Both the position numbers and the translations under genes were made by a program. From Stictocephala bisonia (lineage: Eukaryota; Arthropoda; Insecta; Hemiptera; Membracidae): a stretch of DNA of 64,000 nt. Position 1 is the stretch's first letter; each line of letters begins with the position of its first letter. Shown here piece by piece: positions 14,002 to 23,759 of this stretch. The stretch is from the NCBI GenBank assembly GCA_035578905.1, contig JAQJVL010000030.1, positions 683,159 through 747,158 on the forward strand, written 5' to 3'. Below the pieces are notes generated by a model, which was not told the DNA's origin, did not search any database, and saw only the letters and a program-made list of their open reading frames with translations.

Positions 14002-14345
14002 CTGAAAATAAAATTTGAGACTGACTCATTACCAGCGAGCGATTCTATATAATTGAACTATAGATTTTATTTGGAATTTGTATTTACTCAATCAAGTGAT
14101 CTTGTTTTTTGTCGAAAAATGAGTTATTTTGTTTGATAAATATCCTTCGTTCACAGTATTACGATTCAATTATTAGATAAGATAAATATAAGGTAAAAAT
14201 TTACTTATTACTTTGTTTTATTATTATTAAATTTTTTATTAAAATATTTAATTTCACCATTTGTTCCAAGAATGGGCTGCGTCTTCTAGTCACGTAAATA
14301 ATTACCCAAGATCGTAAAATGATATAAATTACATTCCCGAATGTA

Positions 14346-14384
14346 ATTTTACTTCTACTGTTTAATATACAGTAGAAGTAAAAT
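14346..14384. repeat. Perfect 16-bp hairpin
   Basis: ATTTTACTTCTACTGT at 14346-14361 is followed by a 7-nt loop and its exact reverse complement at 14369-14384. A second small palindrome, ATTACATTC/GAATGTAAT, lies just to the left at about 14329-14348, giving back-to-back hairpins. Confidence 0.85.
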
Positions 14385-14528
14385 ATTAAATTAAGGGATA
14401 CAAACTATGTTTATTTATGTTTTGTTCAAGTTTATTTGTCCAAGACTATAACGATGACTACTAATTCAATGACGACAAAGGCAAATGTAAATTTTAGTAT
14501 GTACTATCATTTTTTAGTTCATTCTTAC

Positions 14529-14587
14529 CTGACCGAATTCCGATTACCTGCTTGACTTACTAGCAGAAGCTGTGGGACTGTACTGGA
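14529..14587 (-). other. Candidate minus-strand exon with three nested donors
   Basis: On the minus strand a polypyrimidine tract ending TTATTTTTTCAG precedes 14587. GT donors follow at three points: a GTAAGT after 14561 (27-nt exon), a GTAATC after 14548 (40-nt exon) and a GTAAGA after 14529 (59-nt exon). In one frame the 40-nt form reads QYSPTASASKSS; in another frame the 59-nt form is open throughout. No domain is recognisable and the downstream partner exon is uncertain. It could be an alternatively spliced host exon or a chance arrangement. Confidence 0.25.
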
Positions 14588-15069
14588 CTGAAAAAATAAC
14601 CAATATTTCCGTTGGTTGCAGGCGCATACATCACAGAAAGTTCTGGATTATGTCATAAATAATGTTATTTTACGATTTTTTAAGTACTATTTTTCTCTGA
14701 TCCGTTACTACTGACAATACGCTCTCCAGAGGCAGCCATTATCAATCAATGATAACGTAAGTGAATTGAAGTTATCATTACTCAAACATGATATAACGAA
14801 ACGATCGTAATTGGAAAGCAGCAATAAAGATGAGTAGTTCACGAACAATCGAGTGAAATTAACTAGTCAGCTTAGTGAACGAGTGAACAAGTTAATAATT
14901 ACATTATGATTTGAAAAATTTCAGTTCAAAGTGAACATTAGAGCTGGGAAGGACCACTGACAACATCATTAATGTAATTATTTATTTTTATCAATATTAG
15001 TGATAAAAACTGAAATTTGAAGGTTTTTTAGTCTTAGAACTTAGGCTTAAGCGGCCGGTGTCATAACTA

Positions 15070-15165
15070 GAATCTACAGTCTCCGGTGACAACCGCGTCA
15101 AGGTACTATCTTGTAAGTATTGTAGATAGTACCTTGACGCGGTTGTCACCGGAAACTGTAGATTC
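15070..15165. repeat. Near-perfect 42-bp-stem hairpin
   Basis: The arm 15070-15111 is matched by its reverse complement at 15124-15165 with a single difference, separated by a 12-nt loop. The arms are GC-richer than the flanks. The homology stops abruptly at both outer ends. This could be a fold-back element, a small inverted duplication, or a template for a double-stranded or hairpin RNA. Confidence 0.92.
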
Positions 15166-15744
15166 TTGAAGAAGGTTGGTTGAACAAATTTACTAGTATA
15201 AATAATCAAAACGTGTCTAAGAAACAAAACTATAAATCTTTCCAATCGTCACTTGTACAAGTCTTCGTTGGAGCGTCATTTCGAACTACGTAGTTCATTA
15301 GAGTGAACGATTCGGTCGTGTATTAGTCCTGTAAATGAACTACCTTTACTCATCTCTAGAGTGGCGTAGTGTTGTTAGGGTTTATGCGAACTTGTGCATG
15401 AGTTGAATGTAACCGGCGCCTGACTTTCGTCTTACTGCAGTTAGCTGTTGTTCATTTCGTAAAATCGCAAATGCCATCTTTCATTCTGAATCAGTCAGTA
15501 CATAGTTTGTTATTAAGTTGCACTACAAATACGGTTCTAATTAATTGTCAATACACAAAACCAGATATCGTTCTGCAGAAATGATTGTTATATTTTGGGA
15601 CACGGAAAAGTTTCTCAATTAGACGATTTATTTCTGCAGCCGTCTCTTTCGTTCTGCGACAATGTCACCCTGTCGCACGTTATTCTGCTTTGGGATTTGT
15701 TAGCATTGTATAGTTCTTGATTGGTAGATAATATTTGGGGATTT

Positions 15745-16082
15745 GCAATGCTTCAAGAGTTTAGGGAAATAAACACAACGTTTCGACAGGTTATAACAAA
15801 CTCCTTTCGTCTTCATTTGTACATACTTGGCCTACATTTAAAACTAGATTCCCTTTTGTCTCCTGTTCTTTAACATATACTAATTCAAGAAAACACTAAA
15901 AAACTAAAATCATAAAGTCTGCGGTTACTTAACAGCCAACCGTAGTCTTTTTAGTGTTTCTTGAATTAGTATGGGCTAAATAAAGGAGAAAAATAAAAAA
16001 ATAAAACTAGTTTTAAATAAACACAAAGTTAGGAAGTACACCTGTCGACACGTGTATGTTTCCTTAAACGCTTGAAACATGC
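15745..16082. mobile_element. Fold-back (MITE-like) element, long inverted arms
   Basis: The left arm (15745-15927) and right arm (about 15938-16082) are imperfect reverse complements over nearly their whole length. Matching blocks include the outer CAATGCTTCAAG/CTTGAAACATG pair, TCGACAGGT, TTTAAAACTAG, ATACTAATTCAAGAAA and the inner AAAGTCTGCGGTT. Differences and indels show that it is old. The outer end motif is shared with the shorter palindrome at 16638-16730, so they are likely one family. No target-site duplication could be defined. Confidence 0.8.
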
Positions 16083-16637
16083 TTTTTTTTAACATTTTAA
16101 GCTTTGGAAATATTATCTACCTATCATTATCAATAAATCTGCTACCTAAAAACTACGTTAATGAGGGTGAGTTGTCAAGAACTTAAACGTTTATATTGAT
16201 AGGTTTATGAAAAAAGTAAATACATTGTACAGCGAACATCGATAGAGCGCCAAAACACTGAACTGACAGGAAATCAGGCGATCAGACAGTACACAGCTTG
16301 ATTGCTTCATGTACTGAGTCGTCGCATCATTGTACGTTTTGAAACAGAATTAGTAGTTCAATTCCAAAGATGACGCAATAAACAAATTTTGAAAACACCC
16401 GTTTCCTCTTTTTTCTGTTGCACCGGAAACACACTACACATACATGTTGATAATCGTGCATAACGGTTAATAATTCGTTGATGTAAGTGACAACATAGGC
16501 TACTACATTACTTACGGAAACAACTGCGATATGCCAACTTAGGAACGCATTCTTTGCGCCATTTACTGTGCAAATAAATGGATCAGCACTTAAGTATTTT
16601 TTATTCAAATTTCAGATGCCGATACAGCTGGGCGTTT

Positions 16638-16730
16638 TCCAATGTTTCAAGTGTTTTAAGGAATAAATTCGTGCCATTTGGCAAATTTAAAAGGAAATTT
16701 TGCGCACCTTAAAACACTTGAAGCATTGGA
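16638..16730. mobile_element. Short fold-back element of the same family
   Basis: TCCAATGTTTCAAGTGTTTT at the left end is the near-exact reverse complement of the right end, around a short AT-rich middle. The end motif CAATG(T/C)TTCAAG is that of the element at 15745-16082, so this is probably a strongly deleted copy. Confidence 0.7.
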
Positions 16731-16810
16731 CATCTGCAATCATTTTCTACCAATAATGAACAATCCAATGCCAACAACAAATACCTTTTCAAACATCAGT
16801 TAACCATTTT

Positions 16811-16925
16811 TTAATAGCCCAATAGCCAGGGAAACTAAGGGACATACAGCTTTACGTGGATTCCGAACCACGTCGTATTTTTCTGCTGATTAAAAAGCTT
16901 GATACTCAGTTTTTTATTAAGATAT
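16811..16925 (-). mobile_element. Element A, terminal fragment (copy A5)
   Basis: Reading on the minus strand, this gives CTGAGTATCA, then GTGGTTCGGAATCCACGTAA, AGCTGTATGTCCCTTAG and a tail GGCTATTGGGCTATTA. The same order of blocks is seen at 18405-18490, 19810-19892 and 34455-34555. Only the end of the element is present. Together with the plus-strand copy at 18.4 kb it forms a large inverted repeat around the cluster. Confidence 0.75.
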
Positions 16926-17116
16926 AATTATTCATTTATTAAGATGCCGATCGTCGAAATATATGCGAACATGAGAGTTGAATGAGTGTGATGAGTGTAG
17001 ACGAACTACTGTAATCAATGTTACTAACTACAAGGGACCTACAGCTTTATGTGGAATCAGATTGGTCTGATTTTAAGCTAACTGTTCTCTTCCAAATAAC
17101 ATGCGGACTCTAATTA

Positions 17117-18051
17117 CCACCACAGAGAAGATAGAAACAGCGATAGCACCCAACAGTGCGCTGAATGAGTCGAGCATCGATGTACGTGTAGAGATAGGTG
17201 GATGGGCCAATACTACTGTACGTGTATGGGTGGGCGGATGGGTCAATACTACTGTACGTGTATGGGTGGGCGGATGGGTCAATACTACTGTACGTGTATG
17301 GGTGGGCGGATGGGCCAATACTACTGTACGTGTATGGGTGGGCGGATGGGTCAATACTACTGTACGTGTATGGGTGGGCGGATGGGTCAATACTACTGTA
17401 CGTGTATGGGTGGGTGGTTAGGTCAATACCACTGTATGTGTATGGATGAGCGGATGGGTCAATACCACTGTACGTGTATGGGTGGGCGGATGGGTCAATA
17501 CTACTGTACGTGTATGGGTGGGTGGTTAGGTCAATACCACTGTATGTGTATGGATGAGCGGATGGGTCAATACCACTGTACGTGTATGGGTGGGCGGATG
17601 GGTCAATACTACTGTACGTGTATGGGTGGGTGGTTAGGTCAATACCACTGTATGTGTATGGATGAGCGGATGGGTCAATACCACTGTACGTGTATGGGTG
17701 GGCGGATGGGTCAATACTACTGTACGTGTATGGGTGGGTGGTTAGGTCAATACCACTGTATGTGTATGGATGAGCGGATGTATGGATGACCACTGTACCA
17801 ATACCAATGGGTGGGCGGGTGAGTCAACAAATCGATGGTGTTGAGTAGTTATTTCTCCACTTTGCCATGCCATGTCAGGACCAGCACCTTGTCAGACCCT
17901 CCCCTTATTCCCACAAATCCCCAAGTATAAACGTAGAAATTATTACTAAAGATGTATAACGGTGTAAATTAGTTGTAATCTGTTTATAGCTGCCACTGAG
18001 GCGTTCGTTGCGGCCATAAGAAAGCGACCTCTGTTTCTTCTTTCTCTCGGC
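17117..18051 (-). mobile_element. Element B (MITE-like), copy with minisatellite inside
   Basis: The element has imperfect inverted ends. On the minus strand it starts with a GAGAGAAAGAAGAAACAGAG block, and the far end reads in reverse as CCACCACAGAGAAGATAGAA. TTA flanks both sides (17114-17116 and 18052-18054), consistent with a 3-bp target duplication as made by PIF/Harbinger elements. Related copies are at 42860-43060 (partial) and 58446-58702 (complete, ~257 bp). This copy is ~935 bp because a tandem array occupies its middle. Non-autonomous: no transposase is encoded. Confidence 0.75.
17196..17800 (+). repeat. 36-bp G-rich minisatellite with 108-bp higher-order period
   Basis: The unit is about GGTCAATACTACTGTACGTG followed by TATGGGTGGGCGGATG, 36 bp, repeated about 17 times. 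From about 17415 a three-unit super-repeat (108 bp) is visible: the variant GGTTAGGTCAATACCAC recurs at 17416, 17524, 17632 and 17740. Because 36 is divisible by three, several frames on both strands stay open (for example repeated YVYGWADGSILL or THPYTYSS peptides); these are not evidence of a gene. Runs of G triplets on the plus strand give G-quadruplex potential. Confidence 0.95.
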
Positions 18052-18404
18052 TTACACCCAACACGGACACCCCAGACTTCTCTATCAGTATACACGCCGA
18101 TAGCAACCATCGAGCTGACGGCCGCCGTATCGGTAACCAGAGGATCGAGCATAGAACATATCGCCTACAATCTACACAACACTCTTCAGCAGCGTTACTT
18201 TTGACCTGGGAATGTCCAGCACCAAGGCCGGTGGAAAGGAGGGGCTCGTGTTTTGACACCTCGTCACCTTGCCACTACAATTGAAGTGATAAGGAAACAA
18301 TACCCACTTTGGCCTTACCGACGGACTCATTACCATGTCCCACTTACACCGAGAGACATCATCTTGAGGACCTTCAAGTAACTACATAATCAGTCTATAT
18401 ACAG

Positions 18405-18560
18405 TTATAGCTCGAAATCAGACCAACTCTATGTGGTTCGGATTCCACGTAAAGCTGTAAGTCCCTTAGTTGCCTGGCTATTTGGTTCACAATAAATGGC
18501 TATTTCTGAGGAACAGTCGACCGAGTCAGTGTTGTAACAATGACTACACTGGTTCATCTA
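18405..18560 (+). mobile_element. Element A, terminal fragment (copy A2)
   Basis: The block order AAATCAGACCAA, ATGTGGTTCGGATTCCACG, AAAGCTGTAAGTCCCTTAG and TGCCTGGCTATT is the same as in A3 and A4. The similarity to 34.5 kb continues past it (an AATAAA-type stretch, TTTCTGAG, then a GTCGA block), so the element extends beyond the GGCTATT motif. Confidence 0.75.
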
Positions 18561-19489
18561 CATTCATTCGCCCGTCATATTCGCCCAAATCTTGAAGATC
18601 AACAATTTACTAATGAATAATACAGTTTTGTATAGAGATTTGTGAGTTCCGCCACTATTATTTTGTTTACTTGCGCACCTGCAGTTAAACTACCATTCTT
18701 ACGCAAAGAATCTTGATCAAGGCTAATAAACACGTCTTTACCGAACCAATTTATTAGTTTTCACATTCATACATATAATCTTTTACGATCACTGATCAGT
18801 TTGTATTAGTGTAATAATTCATGTACAACTTTAAGTAATATTTTATAACTGAACCGCTATAGCCGTTCGGCACAGTTGTAGATAGAAGCATACCATAATA
18901 GTAGATTATAGAACTATAGTTCAGCAATCGTTGATAATAGGCTCTTATCGTCAACTAGATAAATTACACGGCCAACTTCACAAGGCTCAAGTAAATAAAC
19001 ACTAAATAAAAAAAAAAAGTAAAATCTGAATCATTTCCAAACACAGAAAACCATTTTGGCATTTTTTATTTTTTATTAGGTGATAAACTGAGCTTCGACT
19101 TTTTTTTCCATTTCCATACAGAATTTCATAACAATTCTACATTTAAGTGTGATAAGGAGATGATATGAATTAAAACCAAAGCGTTCTAATTCGTACATTT
19201 ATGTTATTTTCAAAGCTGGTCAATCTGGTAACATAGGTTCGGAGTGCCCAGTTTTACTAAACGAATAGTATCAAAAGAGTTCCTAATAACGTAAAAGAAT
19301 AATAAAAAACGTTTAATTCAAAATAAAAATTAAGACGCAGATAAGTTTTTAGTTAAGGTGTTTCTATACCTACATAGGTTCTGAATTATAAGTCCGTCTA
19401 CGTGAGTAAAGTTTACAACATTTCGGCCGAACAGATCTAAAATTAACTGGCAATTTGCAAAGTGACATCCAAGGCTGAGTGTAAATTAC

Positions 19490-19600
19490 ATATTCCACGT
19501 CACGCGTCTCCGGAGAACAATTAACGTGAGTGACTTGCGGGCGTCGTGAGTTGAACGCGCGGCCTTGCCCACGGCTGACAACTACCCGTCTACTGACTGT
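19490..19600 (-). other. Possible tRNA-derived SINE head (weak)
   Basis: On the minus strand the stretch contains GTAGTTGTCAGCCGTGGGCA and, about 13 bp on, GCGTTCAACTCACG. These resemble the spacing and content of a degenerate tRNA-type internal promoter (A box, then a GTTCAAnTC-like B box). The match is imperfect and no second copy occurs in the window. Confidence 0.2.
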
Positions 19601-19639
19601 CGGCACTAGTGGCACAGTGATGTAACTCAGCTACTTAGG

Positions 19640-19892
19640 GTCAAAGTGTTGTGGAGATTGTAGGCGATATGTTCTACGCTGAGTCCTCTTCATACCGACA
19701 TAGCGTCCGCTCAGTGGTCGCTATCAGCGTGGACACTACTAGGGAAGTTTGGGGTGTCCATGTGGGGTGGTAGTCAGTGTCGGATGTTGTGTTGGAAAGA
19801 TAACTGAGTATCAGACTAGTTATTAGCTGAAAATCAGACCAATACTACATGGTTCAGATTCCACGTAAAGATGTAGGTTCCTTAGTTGCCCT
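19640..19892 (+). mobile_element. Element A, uninterrupted copy (A3)
   Basis: This copy reads through the point where element B sits in A1: GTGGGGTGGTAGTCAGTGTC at about 19762-19781. It then continues with GGAAAGATAACTGAGTATCA, AAAATCAGACCAATACTACA, GATTCCACGTAAAG and TTAGTTGCCCTGGCT. It therefore serves as an in-window empty site. Confidence 0.8.
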
Positions 19893-20739
19893 GGCTGTTG
19901 TGATTTCAAAATATAAACATATCGATGGTTATTCTGTGCTGTACCTACGTAATTAAATGTTGACGTGAAAAAATTGTGTAGTACAGAAAGATTTCAATGT
20001 ACACAAATTGGAACAGTGGAACATTCATTCAGTTGTAAAATCACGGTAACAATTGATGAAGTTAAAGATGACGTAATGATAAAAAGACCACGAAAATAAT
20101 ATAATAGCTTTAGGAACAGCTGGAATAGAAACCACTAAAACACACACTACCGAACACAGAAGTTCATATTTTTGCCTGAAGAAGGTGCCAGTAGCCGGTA
20201 ATACTGACAGTTTGAAGAATGTGTTCCAAGCGCATTTCCTATATTGTGTGTTAACATCGTCGACAATGCGTTCGCATACAGTACTCATAGACAACATTCA
20301 CTGAACAAATTCATTTGTCCTGATAATTTCTTTCAATAAAGTAACAAGAGCTTTCACTTTCCGCTTGACCACGGCGCCAGGAAGTGTTGCGAGGTCAACT
20401 CGTGCCACCCTCGTCAGTCCACACCACCGTAAACAGTAAACAAAGAGGCGTGGGTGGGGAAAGTGCACGACTTATCTGGGCGGTTACGTCATAACAACGG
20501 CAAGTATGACGAAAGCGAACAGGTCAAACACTGGATGTTACCATCAAACAACATGCAATGAAACAATACGAAGCAAGCCAAGTATTTTTTTTTCAAAGCA
20601 GCTTATGTTCAAATGACTTAAATCCTTTGTATTCTTGTAATATTTATCGACAGCGTTTTATCATTGATTTTACTATATAAATGTATACTATATCTATGTA
20701 TAGTAAAATCAATGGTTTTATATTCCGGGCCAGCGATTT

Positions 20740-20930
20740 CCCCCCCCTTTCTCTCTCTCCCTGTCTGTCTGTCTGTATCTCTCCAGCACGTGCTGAAGAG
20801 ACTAATAGTAGGCCACGCCAAACAGTCTGAGCGCTTATTTGAAAACAATCACCGTTAGATAGGAGCACGCAACTAGCTCATGGCCTTGTACAGTATGTTT
20901 GTTTCTAAAGTCAATATATGTTTGTGCGCT
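20740..20930 (+). repeat. Dispersed repeat family D, copy 2
   Basis: Similar to 1470-1645 (shared CACCGTTAGATAG and TGTTTGTTTCTA blocks). A CT-rich run with a short GTCT microsatellite occupies 20745-20780. Confidence 0.5.
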
Positions 20931-23740
20931 TTTGACGAATGAAAGGTTATTGAAGAACGTAAATTGTTATAAGCTTTATTTAAAAAATATTTTTCAGATA
21001 ACAATGACGAGGAAAACGACTAGTAGGCTAATTTCCTTCAACTGTGCGTGTGTGGGAGGGTTAATGCGTGACTGTAGCGAGTATTGCATCCTAGGTTACA
21101 TAATCATTTATGTATTCCTCATTACACCTGGTCTATATTTCATTACTAACAAGACATTTGGAACAACGATGGAGACGACTATGTTTGAACGTCTTTGACG
21201 AGTCATTGACTGACACATGAACGTGTTACAAATGTTATCTCGTCCACACGACATTCGATTTTACTTGGAGTAGTCAAACCCAAACTAAACATATATAAGA
21301 TGTACATCCCTTTAGATATACCCCATCAAAGACCGAATTCGGAACCAGAAGACATCTGACAGAACATGTGGCTGGACCGACTCCTAATATAGCGACCTAT
21401 CACCACCGGAACATTTGATTGCATTTCGTTAGTTAATTAATCGGAATTTAATTTCCATTAGGAAGTGTCAGTTGCAGAGGTTAATTAAAGGGTAATTGAC
21501 AATTAAGGACAGGTTGTCTGTCAATTAGCTGAGTAAACACAATCTGTGGCAAACTAGGATTTGGTCGTGACCAATGACGAATCTTCTGGGTCCAATTACA
21601 ACGGACAACTTAGATACGGTAACTCTCACAAACGCCTACAAGCTTACAATACATGTAACAGATTGTCAAACAATAACGAGTAAGCCTAAATACAAGCGTC
21701 TATTGCTGGCGATTTCCTCCTATAGGGGTTTTTATAAAGATTTAATTAAGCCTGACAATGTGTTGTGGCGTGATGAGGTCGAAGTATTAAACCATGATAT
21801 CTTAGCAAGATAATAACAGTTTGGCTTTTATCACATTTAAAGCTAACGGTACTTTTTACCGAGGCGTCTTCAGACTTTTTAATAACCCTGGGAATGGAAG
21901 AGTGAACAGGCAGGGAAGGAAAAGTGAAACAAGCTAATTTCTTGTATAATTCTATAATTCATCAGTATGAACTACGAAAACTGGGTACAAGTGTTTCTTT
22001 ATTATTTCAATGATTAAAGCCTGAAAATAACTCATGAAACTAAAAAAGAGCCTTCTAAGAAATATTTTCATCTTGAATTCACCTTTTCTTTTTAGACAAT
22101 ATGAGTTTAAGACGATTTCTCGCAATTCTATAAAAAACATAAATGCATTTAAGAGCAGATTTTTTAAGTAGACTATACTACTGCCATTTATAAAAAAACC
22201 GTGTAGAGTGCAATCTACAGGTCCCCTTTTAAACTAAACATTCTACAAGCTAGTGTTTTCGACAAGCACGATATTAAAAAAAAAAAACTAACTTTCTTGT
22301 CACAACAACCTGTTCTGAAAATATCGACACGTTTTGGCTGACAAGTAGGTCCTACTTGGACAAACTGTGTCACAAAACCGACATCCGACCTGCCTCTACA
22401 GTGTCACGTCCTTCCGCACAAAGCATCTCATCAACCTGTCCTCCATCTTGCACACGACGTGTATAGCTTTTTCCACAATAGGCTTCTTTATTGAACCAAT
22501 CACGAGATTCACGATGATTATGTACGGCAAAACAAGTCATACAAAAATGTACGAAACCTAGACGTATCTAACAATGGTACAATCGGAATATTATAATCAG
22601 GATACTATTAAATAAGCTAAAAACATCAAAAATTAATTCTCTTCCAACTTGAATACATTTAATTTCCCAAGAGAGAAAAAAACATTTCAATGGGTACGGT
22701 AGTGTTTACTGTTTGATTGTCCATAACAAAGCCTGCGCTGTGTTTTGGCATTTGGATTACGTTCCTCCCTTTAAAACAACTACTGAAAAAATGTGAACTA
22801 AATATTTAAATTTGAAATTGTACATATGACAAAATTATATCATATTTAAGTACTCGCATTTCAAGAGTTCCTGCGCTTAAAAAAAAAAAATTGAAATCGA
22901 TCCTGTCCAGTTGTTTTTTGACGGATTGTCCAAAACAAAGATTGAGTTGTATTTTAAATATGTTAAATGCCGTTCTTCTCTGTTAAACACGACTAATGGT
23001 GTATTTCTTCTTCTCTTTATGTGGGTATGCATGGCCCATATTAGGTGTTTTAAGATATTAGTTACTTTCGTATTCATTACAGAAAATATTAGTTATAAAT
23101 ATCTAATATTAACTATTACTAATATTTTTCTCCATGTCACACTATTGAAAAAGGTCAGCAACAGTAATATTTTGTCGTAATACTTTAATATTAATGATTT
23201 CTCAAATATATTAATAACATGGACTAAGATACACCTTTTGCTTAATATAAGGAGAAAATAACATTTGTTCAAAACACAATTGATCATATTTCACGTAGAA
23301 TTAGGTTTATTAACATAAACTCGTTCAAATTGCAATAATGCCACATAAAAAATAAAACTATAAAACAACAAATAATTTCAATTAGTTTAATATAACTGAA
23401 ATGAAATTAAATAGTTTTGATAGCTTTTTGACAATATGTACATATTGTATAGCAAAAGTCATATTATTAGTATTAATGATCATACAAACTAATAATACAT
23501 TAAGTGATGGGATTAAAATAACTATAATAAAAATTATAGTACAGTTTATAGAGGGGGGAGTTCATTCAATCACAGAGCCACACATTCAATAATAAAAAAA
23601 AACACCCTTTTACAGCAACACATTCATCTCTCCCGAGCCGTCTGCAAATTAGGAGTCTGCAATAAATTCACCCACAGAATAACAAGCGAGAGCCACTTAG
23701 TAGCCTTTTAATCGTGATATGAATTTGTTTAAGATTTGTT
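20931..23740. other. No gene recognised
   Basis: AT-rich sequence. Open frames at 20899-21198, 21574-21813 and 22911-23180 have no recognisable domain, no matched splice sites and A/T-driven composition, and I do not call them. Confidence 0.5.
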
Positions 23741-23759
23741 TCCTTTTAATATAATCTGG

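Larger units (their letters stand above)
17030..18200 (-). mobile_element. Element A, interrupted copy (A1)
   Basis: On the minus strand the part from 18200 down to 18052 matches 19640-19770 (shared GATTGTAGGCGATATGTTCT and GGGTGTCC blocks). The part from 17116 down to 17030 matches the continuation at 19771-19885 (shared AAAATCAGACCAAT and GTAGGT(C/T)CCTT). Element B sits between the two halves, exactly where the other A copies are continuous. No coding capacity is visible in A, and its class is unknown. Confidence 0.75.

Noticed and set aside
16327..16608. 93-codon minus-strand frame with hydrophobic stretches
   Set aside because: No domain, no splice sites, no match to neighbouring elements; composition fits chance.
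17073..17793. Several long open frames on both strands across the 36-bp minisatellite
   Set aside because: The unit length is a multiple of three, so frames without a stop in one unit stay open throughout. Peptides are pure repeats on both strands at once.
20025..20297. Hydrophobic 90-codon minus-strand frame resembling a membrane protein piece
   Set aside because: A/T-rich codons give hydrophobic residues by chance. No recognisable family motif or splice boundary.
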